64,000 nucleotides of DNA, from the NCBI RefSeq assembly GCF_012290005.1, contig NZ_JAAXMS010000001.1:372001-436000 (forward strand), in the 5' to 3' direction. Origin of the DNA: Crateriforma spongiae. Lineage in GTDB: Bacteria; Planctomycetota; Planctomycetia; Pirellulales; Pirellulaceae. The translations under genes and the position numbers were made by a program. Positions 8,301-16,900 of the stretch are shown piece by piece. The stretch's first letter is position 1, and every line of letters starts with the position of its first letter. The notes beneath the pieces were generated by a model. That model saw only the letters and a list, made by a program, of their open reading frames with translations. It had not been told where the DNA came from and made no database searches.

Positions 8301-10967
8301 GTCGCCGGTGCGGCGTTGGTCTTGATGCTCGGTGGGCAGCCGTTGGATGGTTTCGATTCGGCCGTCGCGGTCATGGTGACCCTGGCGGTGGCGGCTTGTT
8401 GGTCATTCGGCGACCGATTCATTCGGTGGTTTGGTATCCATCGCCACTGCGTTCGCGGGATCGCTTTGAAATCGGATCCGTTGCCGATGCACTGGGGAAC
8501 ACTGCCGTGGCCACTGATGTTGACCGGAATCGCAGCGGTGTGCGTCGCGGGGGCCACCAATGCAGGGTGGGTGATTTCGGAAGCGACAGTAATGATCTGG
8601 GCGATGATCTTGTTAGTCGCGGGTGCCGGATCGCTCGGGCGTGTGGTCTGGAATCGTCGTCAGGATCCATCATCCAAACTGATTGACCTGTTGCACGCGA
8701 TCGTGTTGTCGGTCGGCGTATTCGTGGTGTCCGTCTTCAGCGATCCGGGGATCCAAACGCAGTCGTTCGAAAACATACGAGCCGCGATTGAGCTGTCCGC
8801 CTTGATTCTTGGCGGTCTGACCGTGACCACGATCGGCCGTGATCCATCGATGAACCGCACTGTGGTTGCGCTCGGTCGCGTTTTGGGATGGTTGGTGGTG
8901 TTCGCCGGATTGCCTTTCCTGGCAATTCGATTGGGCAATACGGTGACGCCTACGGAAACAGTGGCCACGTGGGTCGGTTGGCTGGCGACGTGGTTGGTCT
9001 TTTGGCGATTGGCGGCGGCCGATCGCCCAGACGAAGCGCGGCGGTTTGGCGGGGTGCCCGATGCGGCACCTTGGATCGGTTTGATTGGATCTTTGGGGTT
9101 CTACAGTTTGTTGGGGGCTCAGGACCAAGTGCGTTGGCCGGCCAACATTTTCGCCGATGTTTTGGTGCTCGGATCGGTCGTGTCGGTGCTGGCCACCGCC
9201 GGGCGTCGTGCAAGCCGTCGCGCCACGTCCTTGTTGTGGGTCGGTTTGCTGGCCGCATCGGCGTTCAGTGCAGCGGTTCGCATCACTCTATCGCTGGAAA
9301 TCCCGATGTCACGCGGGTGGCCGATCGCTCTATTTGCCACCACGGCCACGATCACCATGTGGACGTTTATCGCTGGCAACACCGTATCGGTACTGCGATC
9401 CGTGGCGGGAGGTTCACCCATCACGCTGCATCGTTTTCTTCGCGCGTTTTGTGTGGTCGCGTTGTTGCTAGCGGTCGCCGGTATGGGGACGGCGATGGTC
9501 GGTATCGATGCGTCGGATGATTTCGCCGCGATGATGGGAATCGGTGTCATCGCGATGGTCGTCATCGGCCAATTTGAATTGGCCGAATGGGCACGAACCG
9601 CTTGGCCGGGTGCGTCGGAACGTCTGCGTGATCTGGGGATGGGCCTGTTGATCGTGGCTTTGGGGACGTTTGCATGGTTGCAAGCGGCCGATCAGCCTTG
9701 GCCGGCACTGCAGTTCGTGATGCGGTTGTTCCTGGCCATGGTATTGGCCACCTTCATGATCGGCTGGTGGTTGCCGTGGATTCTGGGGCAGCGAATGGCC
9801 GGCTACTGGCAAGCCACGCTGCGACGCGGATCGATTTGGACGCTGGGCATCGCCCTCGCGTCGTTGGTCGGGATGCTGATCATGGAGCTCATGATCCACG
9901 AATCGGGCGTCGGGATTGCAACTCTGGACGATGCCCTGATCATGTTGGTCGCCGCAGTTCTGGGGCTGTTCAGTGTCGCCCTGGCCGTCACCAGTGTGGC
10001 CAGTGGCGCGTCCGGTCGTTGGAGCGAACGCTTGCACCTGAGCAACGGATGGCGTCGGTTGTGCATCGACGCGACGCAATTGTTGGCACTGGCAACATGG
10101 GGGCACCTGTATTTGTGCCGCAGTGATTGGGCGGTCCTTGGATTGCGTCCCTATTGGCCATGGATCGTGATGCTCCTTGCGTTCGTCAGCGTCGGCTTGA
10201 CCGAATGGGCGAATCGACGCGGCGACCGTGTGTTGGCAAGTGAACTGCGACGCACCGCCTTATTCCTGCCATTGATTCCGCTTGTGGGCTTTTGGCTGAG
10301 TTTCAATCGTCCCGGTTCGCAGTTGCTGGGACAAGCGGACAGCTGGCTATTGGGGCAAACGGGTGTCAGCTATCAATACATTCTGGCCATCGCATCGGCG
10401 TTCTACATCGCGGTTTCCATACTTTGGAAACAGCGTTCGTCACGCATCGTCGGAATCGTGATGGGGAACCTTGCGTTGTGGGTTTGGCTGATCCAGGTTC
10501 CCGGATGGGGATTTTTGCAGCACCCACAAGCTTGGCTGATCCCGCCGGCGGTTTGCGTGCTGGTGGTCAATCAGCTGTACCGCAAACACAGCGATCCCAC
10601 GACATCGGCGGCCATTCGTTCGACAGCGATCTTGGTGATTTACCTAAGCAGCACCGCCGACATGCTTTTCGCCGGGATCGGAGAAACGCTTGCCGGCCCG
10701 ATCGTACTGATCCTGTTGGCACTGGCCGGAATGCTGTTGGGCGCGGCTTTGCGTTGGCGTTCCTTCCTGGTACTTGGCTTCATCTTTGTGTTGGTTGCAT
10801 TGATCAGCATGGTCTATCACGCCGGCCAGGCGTTGGACGCGGTTTGGCCGTGGTGGGCCTTCGGCATCACAACGGGGGTTGCCCTATTGACCGGGTTGGC
10901 CTTGTTGGAAAAGAACCGGTCCGCGATGCAAAGCGTGACACAACGTTTCAAAGCTTGGGAAACCTGA
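5340..10967 (+). CDS. Giant polytopic membrane protein of unknown function
   Basis: 1875 residues from the ATG at 5340; an in-frame GTG at 5181 would add 53 residues without obvious signal character. One membrane helix (FIAVVFGLFIMMALGHGAW) opens the protein, followed by an acidic, probably cytoplasmic segment of ~190 residues rich in Glu, Asp, Ser and Pro. The remaining ~1650 residues are almost continuous hydrophobic helices separated by short basic loops; by eye I estimate 40-50 membrane spans. No catalytic motif, transporter signature or glycosyltransferase DxD is apparent. The frequent Trp/Val/Ala-rich helices suggest internal duplication. Structural analogues could be multi-helix DUF2157/DUF2339-like proteins, but I cannot support that assignment. 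It is divergent from the Ser/Thr kinase gene. No nearby gene suggests a pathway. Confidence 0.85.
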   Translation: MSAFIAVVFGLFIMMALGHGAWVICAMVVRAMIGGADDDVATLLGRKRPQEPVQRDPLVDFRVVVRRLEWKGVLQQGEGDQWIRLAEDHFPDPMPYLVPDRDASPEEASPEQAEEFESELDAIDAGGIDPEASYDPQPHDAVRETSGTGQDDEAPSSAQPNESGIFVGQVVDDAVTSPTSVATSDRTTTLSQSVSRFMATRNIRWGELVAGAMIVVCSIGLVVSLWHTLTATHRVVPSLIFMAANASIFAAGFYTFSRWRVQATSRAILVIASLLVPLSVLAGLAATGEYGTGVSLVDPVTLATVVAGACVYGWLLLRACKVLFGSKLGVPAALSLWGPTLMIPLVPTVASTLVPQGLAVFVGVVSSAVAAAWMWEPWVRRVQPKSDDPQRGLRPRMFSRRLVAIGLGVFGLACLVTYLVVVILNGPTDSVTAKTLVWLALATIPAWLSMASVIHFHARRSRRIPLCMIADTIIGIACLVVAVMFVPAFSGVGLIWTWAIVLAGTASVLAWIMNLRSMAIVTLASLWIASVTTSTAWLGNSDFQSVARWQCFIGGPAVWVTGLWVVGLAVCDALTNQKWTDWIRPVRIVSQIATCVIGVVMFVGPSDWHLGISASSIAMILAMTAVVSPLERRPLGLTLVAPITATVALALPIVTRMSDWLVTFDAIISTRGLFGWAGIFSGVAVWQTLRSLPVRRLSVTSATIRIHRAPAQSIWIYWTVASTLLCLATLVWLARMLVGLGHPTSGRDVIVLTLFGAAIWTMHLAGTIAWQTLARRTSDGWGTLSCALVAVMTVWASVAIALSVRHASDHQWMLAGSTSLLISGAIAWLFRSQSKVASSVAVAAFGVLALTAPLLWKQGWWEPWTAGYPVDRLTVVILTVWLMATAVVGGTWATLQRSVNGLTTTLLIPPVTLGLALPCFGISDAITLSLWVALAAMGWLFVLVLGWPRCKRSLQRVGPSGASKVVDVSVASAVSVLWISVWGMAVFVAGAALVLMLGGQPLDGFDSAVAVMVTLAVAACWSFGDRFIRWFGIHRHCVRGIALKSDPLPMHWGTLPWPLMLTGIAAVCVAGATNAGWVISEATVMIWAMILLVAGAGSLGRVVWNRRQDPSSKLIDLLHAIVLSVGVFVVSVFSDPGIQTQSFENIRAAIELSALILGGLTVTTIGRDPSMNRTVVALGRVLGWLVVFAGLPFLAIRLGNTVTPTETVATWVGWLATWLVFWRLAAADRPDEARRFGGVPDAAPWIGLIGSLGFYSLLGAQDQVRWPANIFADVLVLGSVVSVLATAGRRASRRATSLLWVGLLAASAFSAAVRITLSLEIPMSRGWPIALFATTATITMWTFIAGNTVSVLRSVAGGSPITLHRFLRAFCVVALLLAVAGMGTAMVGIDASDDFAAMMGIGVIAMVVIGQFELAEWARTAWPGASERLRDLGMGLLIVALGTFAWLQAADQPWPALQFVMRLFLAMVLATFMIGWWLPWILGQRMAGYWQATLRRGSIWTLGIALASLVGMLIMELMIHESGVGIATLDDALIMLVAAVLGLFSVALAVTSVASGASGRWSERLHLSNGWRRLCIDATQLLALATWGHLYLCRSDWAVLGLRPYWPWIVMLLAFVSVGLTEWANRRGDRVLASELRRTALFLPLIPLVGFWLSFNRPGSQLLGQADSWLLGQTGVSYQYILAIASAFYIAVSILWKQRSSRIVGIVMGNLALWVWLIQVPGWGFLQHPQAWLIPPAVCVLVVNQLYRKHSDPTTSAAIRSTAILVIYLSSTADMLFAGIGETLAGPIVLILLALAGMLLGAALRWRSFLVLGFIFVLVALISMVYHAGQALDAVWPWWAFGITTGVALLTGLALLEKNRSAMQSVTQRFKAWET

Positions 10968-11020
10968 ACCGTTGATGTTGATTGATGCGAAAGCCATGGT
11001 CGAAGCAACCGGCCGGGCGC

Positions 11021-11057
11021 AAAAAAGAAGGGAAGACGACCGACCGGTCGTCTTCCC
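11021..11057 (-). terminator. Rho-independent terminator of the RRM gene
   Basis: A perfect 12-bp stem (GGGAAGACGACC / GGTCGTCTTCCC) with a 4-base loop at 11030-11057. On the minus strand it is followed after three bases by six T. It lies 110 bases after the RRM gene stop and also ends the intergenic space behind the convergent giant membrane gene. Confidence 0.9.
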
Positions 11058-11166
11058 TCGCAATTCAACTATCGATTTGGCTTCGCCCGTTCATTCGGTT
11101 GAATGAACACGGCATTCATTCACGGATGAACATTGATCGTTGGCCCAACAAACGGGCCCGGTTCGA

Positions 11167-11517
11167 TCAATAACGGTCACCGCCGCGGCCACGACCGCCG
11201 CCGCCGCCACCGTAACCACCGCCGCCGCCGTAACCACCGCGGCCGCCACCGCCACCGCCCGCGCCTCGGGGTGCACGGGGACGTGCTTCATTGACTGTCA
11301 CGTTTCGTCCGGCGATTGCAGCGCCGTTCAAATTACTGATTGCCTCTTTGGCACCTTCGTCGTCTGACATTTCGACAAAGGCGAAACCACGAGACCTGCC
11401 CGTCTCACGGTCCATGATAATGTTTACCGTGTCGACTTGACCGTACTGCTCGAAAGCACCACGCAAATCGTCGTCAGTTGCTGAGAACGCTAAGTTCCCG
11501 ACATAGATATTCGTCAC
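11167..11517 (-). CDS. Glycine-rich RRM RNA-binding protein
   Basis: 116 residues starting at a GTG (11517). The N-terminal ~80 residues are a single RNA recognition motif: RNP-2 is IYVGNL near residue 4 and RNP-1 is RGFAFVEM near residue 44, with the conserved loop DRETGRSRG before it. The last ~35 residues are a Gly/Arg/Tyr-rich RGG-like tail. This is the architecture of small bacterial (cyanobacterial Rbp-type) and plant glycine-rich RNA-binding proteins, which bind single-stranded RNA and are often cold-induced; such a role here is inferred. The longer frame upstream is not supported, because the RRM begins exactly at this GTG and a weak TAGGG lies just before it. The gene is monocistronic, with its own terminator and a leader hairpin. 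It diverges from the caspase-like gene. Confidence 0.93.
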   Translation of the reverse strand: MTNIYVGNLAFSATDDDLRGAFEQYGQVDTVNIIMDRETGRSRGFAFVEMSDDEGAKEAISNLNGAAIAGRNVTVNEARPRAPRGAGGGGGGRGGYGGGGGYGGGGGGRGRGGDRY

Positions 11518-11544
11518 AAAACTAACCCTACGAACCAGCACCAC

Positions 11545-11561
11545 GGAGGCGAAAGCCCTCC
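11545..11561 (-). promoter_or_regulatory. 5'-leader hairpin upstream of the RRM gene
   Basis: GGAGG, seven bases and CCTCC form a short stem in the RRM leader, 28 bases before the GTG start. It contains a strong purine-rich AAGGAGG-like sequence that is too far from the start to be the ordinary ribosome site. It could modulate translation, but function is only inferred. Confidence 0.35.
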
Positions 11562-12021
11562 TTTTCCCAACGGCGATTTGGAAAGAAAACGGTCCGATCC
11601 AGCTACCCGCCGTTTGGTGTGGTGCCAAACTGATCTCAACTGTCACCCTTGGCGACCCGCCAGTCAATGCCGATACCCGACGAAAACACAAAACCTTCAT
11701 CCCCAAACGCCCGTCGCGGACGCGATTCGGGCGGGCAAGACGGACCGATGCGGTCGCGGCATCAGTCGCCGCTGCCGGATTCTGGTGGAGTCGCCACTTG
11801 GGACCGGAGCCACGCAAAACACGTCCTGGACGGAACGAAATCGTCGATGCAGGGTTCACAAGCGATACACTGGCATGGCTGTGGCCCGGCATTTGTCATT
11901 CAAAACCCGCGGCGAATGTCGTCGCCGGCCACGGCTTTTGGCTGACAGCAAACGGATGGACGGGGAATCTGAAATTCCGGTCCGGCTGCGTCATTTATCT
12001 TCGTCTCACCAATGGATCGAC
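11562..12021. other. Divergent intergenic region between the RRM and caspase-like genes
   Basis: It should hold promoters for both flanking genes. The frame of the caspase-like gene stays open leftward to 11578, but the residues encoded there are Arg/Cys-rich and not protein-like. No clear -35/-10 pair stands out. Confidence 0.4.
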
Positions 12022-13557
12022 ATGTACGCAGGCCTTCATCGGAGTGGTCCGTCACTGGAACGATTGGGCGTTCGGCGACTTGTTGGCGTTTTCGACTTGA
12101 TCGCTTGGGTCGGCTGCCTGATCGTGGTCGGCGGAAGTCCGGCAAAGGTCTTCGCGGATGACCACTGGTTGATTATCGGTGGCGGTTACGCGCCTGAGGG
12201 GAATCAGGCGTCACTGGAGCGAAACGTCTTGGCCGCCCAACAGCGTCTTGCGTTGCCGAATTCCGGTGTGAAGCACAGCTGGATTTTTTTCGCGGATGGA
12301 AATGCACCGGGTCACGACGTTCAGGTCATCGATCGAAAAAGCGTCCCGGTGGCCAATCAGTTGATGGCGGAGTTTTTATCGGATCCGACTGACCTGGGGC
12401 TGCACTATCGCGATCATCAGATCGACGGTGTTCGCGGCGCGGCAACACCAAAGAACCTTCAGCGATGGTTTTCGGTCCAAGGTCGGCAATTGTCGGCCGG
12501 CGATCGTTTGGTGATCTATGTCACTGCCCATGGTTATGCCAGTCGCGGCAATCGAGATCCCTATGACACGTCGATCGCAACCTGGAACAAGACGTCGGTC
12601 ACAACGAAACAATTCGACCAGTGGTTGAACAGTTTGCCCCAGGGCGTTGATGTTGTGCTGGTCATGGTCCAGTGCTATTCCGGTGGGTTCGCTCGCCTGA
12701 TCTTCGATCCGACCGCTTCCGACCAGCAGCCGACGGATCAGCGACGCATTGGCGTGTTTGCAACAGTGCACGATCGTCCCGCGGCCGGATGCACGGCGGA
12801 TGTCGACCAAGCCGACTATCGGGAATACAGTACGTCGTTTTTCGAGGCTCTGGACCAAACACGCGATCCAAAGCGATCTGGTCCGGCCCCGGCCGACTTT
12901 GACGGTGATGGGAAAATCAGCATCGCCGAAGCACACGCTTGGACCGTGCTGCACAGCGACACGATTGATTTGCCTGTCATCACCTCGGGCGAATACTTGA
13001 CGGTCCACAGCCGGCTGGCAGAATCCGGCGATCGAGACCTGTTGGGCGAAGCGGTGCCGTACAGCCAGATCATTCAACTGGCCGGGCCTGCCCAGCGTGC
13101 CGTCTTGGACGGTCTGTCGGAACAATTGGGGCTGACCGGCGAGGACCGTGTGCAACAGGCCGATCGACAAACCCGACGTGGCCGTCGCCGGCGATCAGGG
13201 ACATCCGATGGTCGATGGCGCGCGATTCAGCGTCGTATCGGCGACAGCCTGAAAGAACGTTGGCCCGGTTTGGCGAATGTGTTGAATCCGATCGCTACGG
13301 AACTGCTGACCCATCGCAGTGATGAGTTCATCGCCGCAGTGAAGCAGCATCCCGACTATGCTCGCTATCAGCAACTGAGAGACGAACAGGAAAATCAACT
13401 CAGTACTGCCGAACGGTCGGTGAAATATGAAAGGTTCATCCGAACGGCCGACAATGTCGTGTTGGCGGAAAACCTTCGGCGAATGGGTGACGACCAACTC
13501 TGGCGTGGTTACCAGAACTTGGTTGAACAGGAATCACGGCCGCTGTTCGGTTTTTAA
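12022..13557 (+). CDS. Secreted caspase-like cysteine peptidase with EF-hand loop
   Basis: 511 residues from the ATG at 12022 (an in-frame ATG at 11956 is possible). A long basic N-region and hydrophobic core (LIAWVGCLIVVGGSPAKVFA) look like a signal peptide. The core has a caspase/legumain-like arrangement: LVIYVTAHGYASRG with His170, then VVLVMVQCYSGGFA with Cys218, each after a hydrophobic strand and 48 residues apart, as expected for a clan CD His/Cys dyad. A single canonical calcium-binding loop (DFDGDGKISIAE, residues 292-303) follows in the same domain. The C-terminal ~150 residues are charged and helical with no recognised domain. The likely role is a periplasmic or exported peptidase, possibly calcium-dependent; the substrate is unknown. 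It has no visible operon partner. A non-peptidase member of the C13/C14 fold remains possible. Confidence 0.75.
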   Translation: MYAGLHRSGPSLERLGVRRLVGVFDLIAWVGCLIVVGGSPAKVFADDHWLIIGGGYAPEGNQASLERNVLAAQQRLALPNSGVKHSWIFFADGNAPGHDVQVIDRKSVPVANQLMAEFLSDPTDLGLHYRDHQIDGVRGAATPKNLQRWFSVQGRQLSAGDRLVIYVTAHGYASRGNRDPYDTSIATWNKTSVTTKQFDQWLNSLPQGVDVVLVMVQCYSGGFARLIFDPTASDQQPTDQRRIGVFATVHDRPAAGCTADVDQADYREYSTSFFEALDQTRDPKRSGPAPADFDGDGKISIAEAHAWTVLHSDTIDLPVITSGEYLTVHSRLAESGDRDLLGEAVPYSQIIQLAGPAQRAVLDGLSEQLGLTGEDRVQQADRQTRRGRRRRSGTSDGRWRAIQRRIGDSLKERWPGLANVLNPIATELLTHRSDEFIAAVKQHPDYARYQQLRDEQENQLSTAERSVKYERFIRTADNVVLAENLRRMGDDQLWRGYQNLVEQESRPLFGF

Positions 13558-13977
13558 TTGCCAATCACTGGTGTGGTGATGTGCCCACAGCAATGGCCGC
13601 GTGCCGGCTTGATCCGCGGAAGGCCGTTCGGGTCGCGACATATTGTCGCCTGACGGCACCGACCCGGGATCCCGTGCCACTGTCTAGGGCATCGGCGATC
13701 GCCTCGGCATTGATTTTTGCCGATCCGGACCCGCAGCATCGCAGGCGGTGGGGCTTGGTGGCTTGTGGATCGGCGGTGACATCCGTCCAGGGACGATGGC
13801 CGATCTGTCGACATGCCCGGGTCGTCAAATTAGCCTGTCAGGATGAGACGCTAGGAATTTCCCGCCGTCTTCCCGCCTTTGCCCTACCCCAACTATCCCG
13901 CCTATCGCTTCGTCGCCTTCGTGATTCACTGGACCCGATGATGTCCAGTCGCGAATCGGCGATGTCCGCATTGAATC
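13558..13977. other. Intergenic region upstream of the giant N-module gene
   Basis: 420 bases. It must carry the promoter and leader of the 7.3-kb gene that follows, but I see no good consensus promoter, and no Shine-Dalgarno stronger than weak purine tracts near 13965. Open frames across it have no protein-like composition. Confidence 0.4.
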
Positions 13978-16900
13978 ATGCAAAAACTAACAACGCAGCA
14001 TCGATGGCTCGTGGCCGCGATGGTGGTCATGGCAACGATTGCCGATGCCAACGCACAACAGGGAACGGACTATTCCCTTTTGGCCCAGCCCACGTATGCC
14101 GATCGGTTGAAGCTGACGGACCAACAACGTGCCAAGATCGCGGAGATTTTGGACCAGCGGGTTAGCGAATTGGTCAAGGTCGCCAGTGACCGTCGCGATG
14201 ACGTGGTCAAAGATTCCAACGCGCGTTTGGCCGCCGTGCTGACACCCGAACAACGTGCCGCGTTCGACAACGTTCATCAAAGTGGAAAGATTCAGTTCAA
14301 CTTCCGCGGCCAGCCTTGGTCCAGTGTGCTGCAATGGTTTGCCGACCAAGCGGATTTGTCGCTAGTGATGGACAGTGAACCGTCGGGGAAATTCACCTAC
14401 AGCGACACGAATGATTACACGCCGACCGAGGCGATCGACCTGCTGAACAGTGTGTTGCTGAGCAAAGATTACACGCTGATCCGTCGCGAAAAGATGCTGA
14501 TTCTTGCCGACACCAGCGACGGAATCCCCTTCGAGATTGTGCCGACAGTGTCGGTCGACAAATTGGCCGAGCGTGGCAAGTTTGAAATCGTTTCCACTGA
14601 GTTTCCCGTCGGCGCGCGTCCAATGGATGTGGTCGTTCAGGAAGTCACGCCATTGGTCGGATCGCACGGCCAAGTCACACCGATGGCCGCCGCCAAGAAG
14701 TTATTGGTGACTGAAACTGCCGGAAAGCTTCGTGCGATCAACATTCTGATTGCATCGATCCCGGAACCCAAAAAGCCCGAACCCAAAGAAAAGAAAGAAG
14801 CACCCAAACCGGTCTTTGCAACCTATCCGGCACCCGGGCTTGATGGCGAAGCGACGGTGGAAACGCTGCAAGCCTTGTTTTCATCGGCACAGATTCGCTT
14901 TGATCCCAATGCCGACGAAGTCCATGCGCACGCAACGCCGGAAATGCAAAAGGGCATCGAAGCCAGTATCCAGAAAATGATCGAAAACGCGTCCGGGGAC
15001 AACGCGGATGCGGTGACAACTTACGATGTCGATCCCGATCGTTTGGACGACTTGGTCGAACAGGTTCAATTGGTGCATCCCGATGTCCAGGTGAAAGCCG
15101 ACGCGGATAACCAACGCATTCTGATCGTCGGCGATGCACGTCAACAAAACGCGGTCCAGACGACGTTGCAACGATTGGACGTGGGGGGATCGGGCGGCAG
15201 CGATGGGGCACTTGCCGTGGCCATTCACCAAGTCGATCCGGATTCCACCGATGCGTTGTCGGCTTTGGTTCAAGACGTCGTCCCACGTGCGCTGGTGCTG
15301 TCGCAACCGGGGCGAATCGTCATCCGGGGCAATGCGGGCGAATTGTCGATGGCCAAAGAAACCATCGACCAATACCCGCGTGATCCGGCGTTGGAACGAA
15401 CCCTTACGTTCTACCCTTTACAGCAACCACTCAGCCGTCAAATGCTGACGATGCTGACCAAGGCGGTACCTGATGCCACTGTCGAATGGTTGGACGATGA
15501 AGGCCGGTTAAGCGTTGTTGCGACCCAGCGCGAACACCAACGTGTCACCGAAACACTGGCCCAAATCGAACAGGCGGGCGGCGCGTCATCGCGTCAATTG
15601 AAGCTGTATCCGATCAGTCAATTGCAACGTGATCGATTTGCAATGATCCAGCGTGATCTGCCCGAATCGTTATCCACGATGAAGATCAATCCCCAAGCCA
15701 GTTTGACCGAAATGGCGGCGTGGGGAAGCGAACGTCAACACGCGGAATTGACCAGCTTGTTGGCACAATTGGATGTGGGAACCGACGATACGACGATCCC
15801 CGTTCAAACGTTGGCGGTGGACGTTGAAGACGACCGAACACTGTTGGCTTCGTTGCGAAAACGGTTCCCGCAGTTGGAGATGATTTACAACGATGAGATG
15901 GAGGTGTTATCGGTCTGGGCACAGGAAGAGGAATTCGAAAAGGTCCGTCAAGAATACGACAAGCTGGCGGCAGCGTTGCCACCACGAAGGGAACCAGTGC
16001 TGGAAACCTACGCCGTCGACGCCGCAGACCTTTCCAATCTGCAACGCAACTTGCAATCTTTGGTGCCCGATGCAGTGGTGACCGCGGATTCGGCCAACGG
16101 ACGATTGATTGTGCGTGCCACCGCGGAAGATCAAACGGAGGTGCAATCGCTGATCGAAAAATTGTCGACTGATGCAACCACCGATCGCGGTGTGACCATC
16201 GCTTATCCGCTGGAAAAAGGCGATGCGGATGCCATCGTCAAACTGCTTTCGCGGATGCAGCCTGAATGGAAAATCGTCGCCGACGAACGGTCCAATCGCG
16301 TTTTGGTCGCCGCACCGCTGTCGCAACAGCCTCGGATTCAAGCTCTGGTTCGGCAATTGGATGCCGACCCGGACCAAGCCAGCCAAACCAGCGTGGTTTC
16401 GTATCCGTTTCGAACGTTGAACCCCGGCAACGTTTTGCGAATGCTACAGCCGCTGTTTCCGCGTATGCGTTTGACCGTTGATGCCGACAGCAAGCAATTG
16501 GTGGCATCCGGAACCGGCCTGGATCATCAGGAACTTGCGCAAGCGATCGCACGTGTCGATGGAAATCGTTCGACCCAAACGTCCAAAGTGGTGGGCTACG
16601 ATCTGGGCGACACGAAAGCGGAAGAGGTGGAAAACGTATTGATGCAACTGGTTCCAGCTGCGGTCATTTCGTCCGATCCAGACGAGAGCCGTATCTTTGT
16701 TTGGGCGGACCAGGAAGACCATCAGGCCGTGGCCGAAGCGATCGACCAATTCACCCAAATGACGGGTAAATCCGACTTCAGCTTGCGGACCTACCCTTTG
16801 CCGGTCCGAATCGGGCCGACCGCCATCACCATGTTTCAGTCGATGGCCGATGACGCGGCGTTCTCGTTGGATCAGTCTCGTGAAAACCTGGTCGTGTGGG

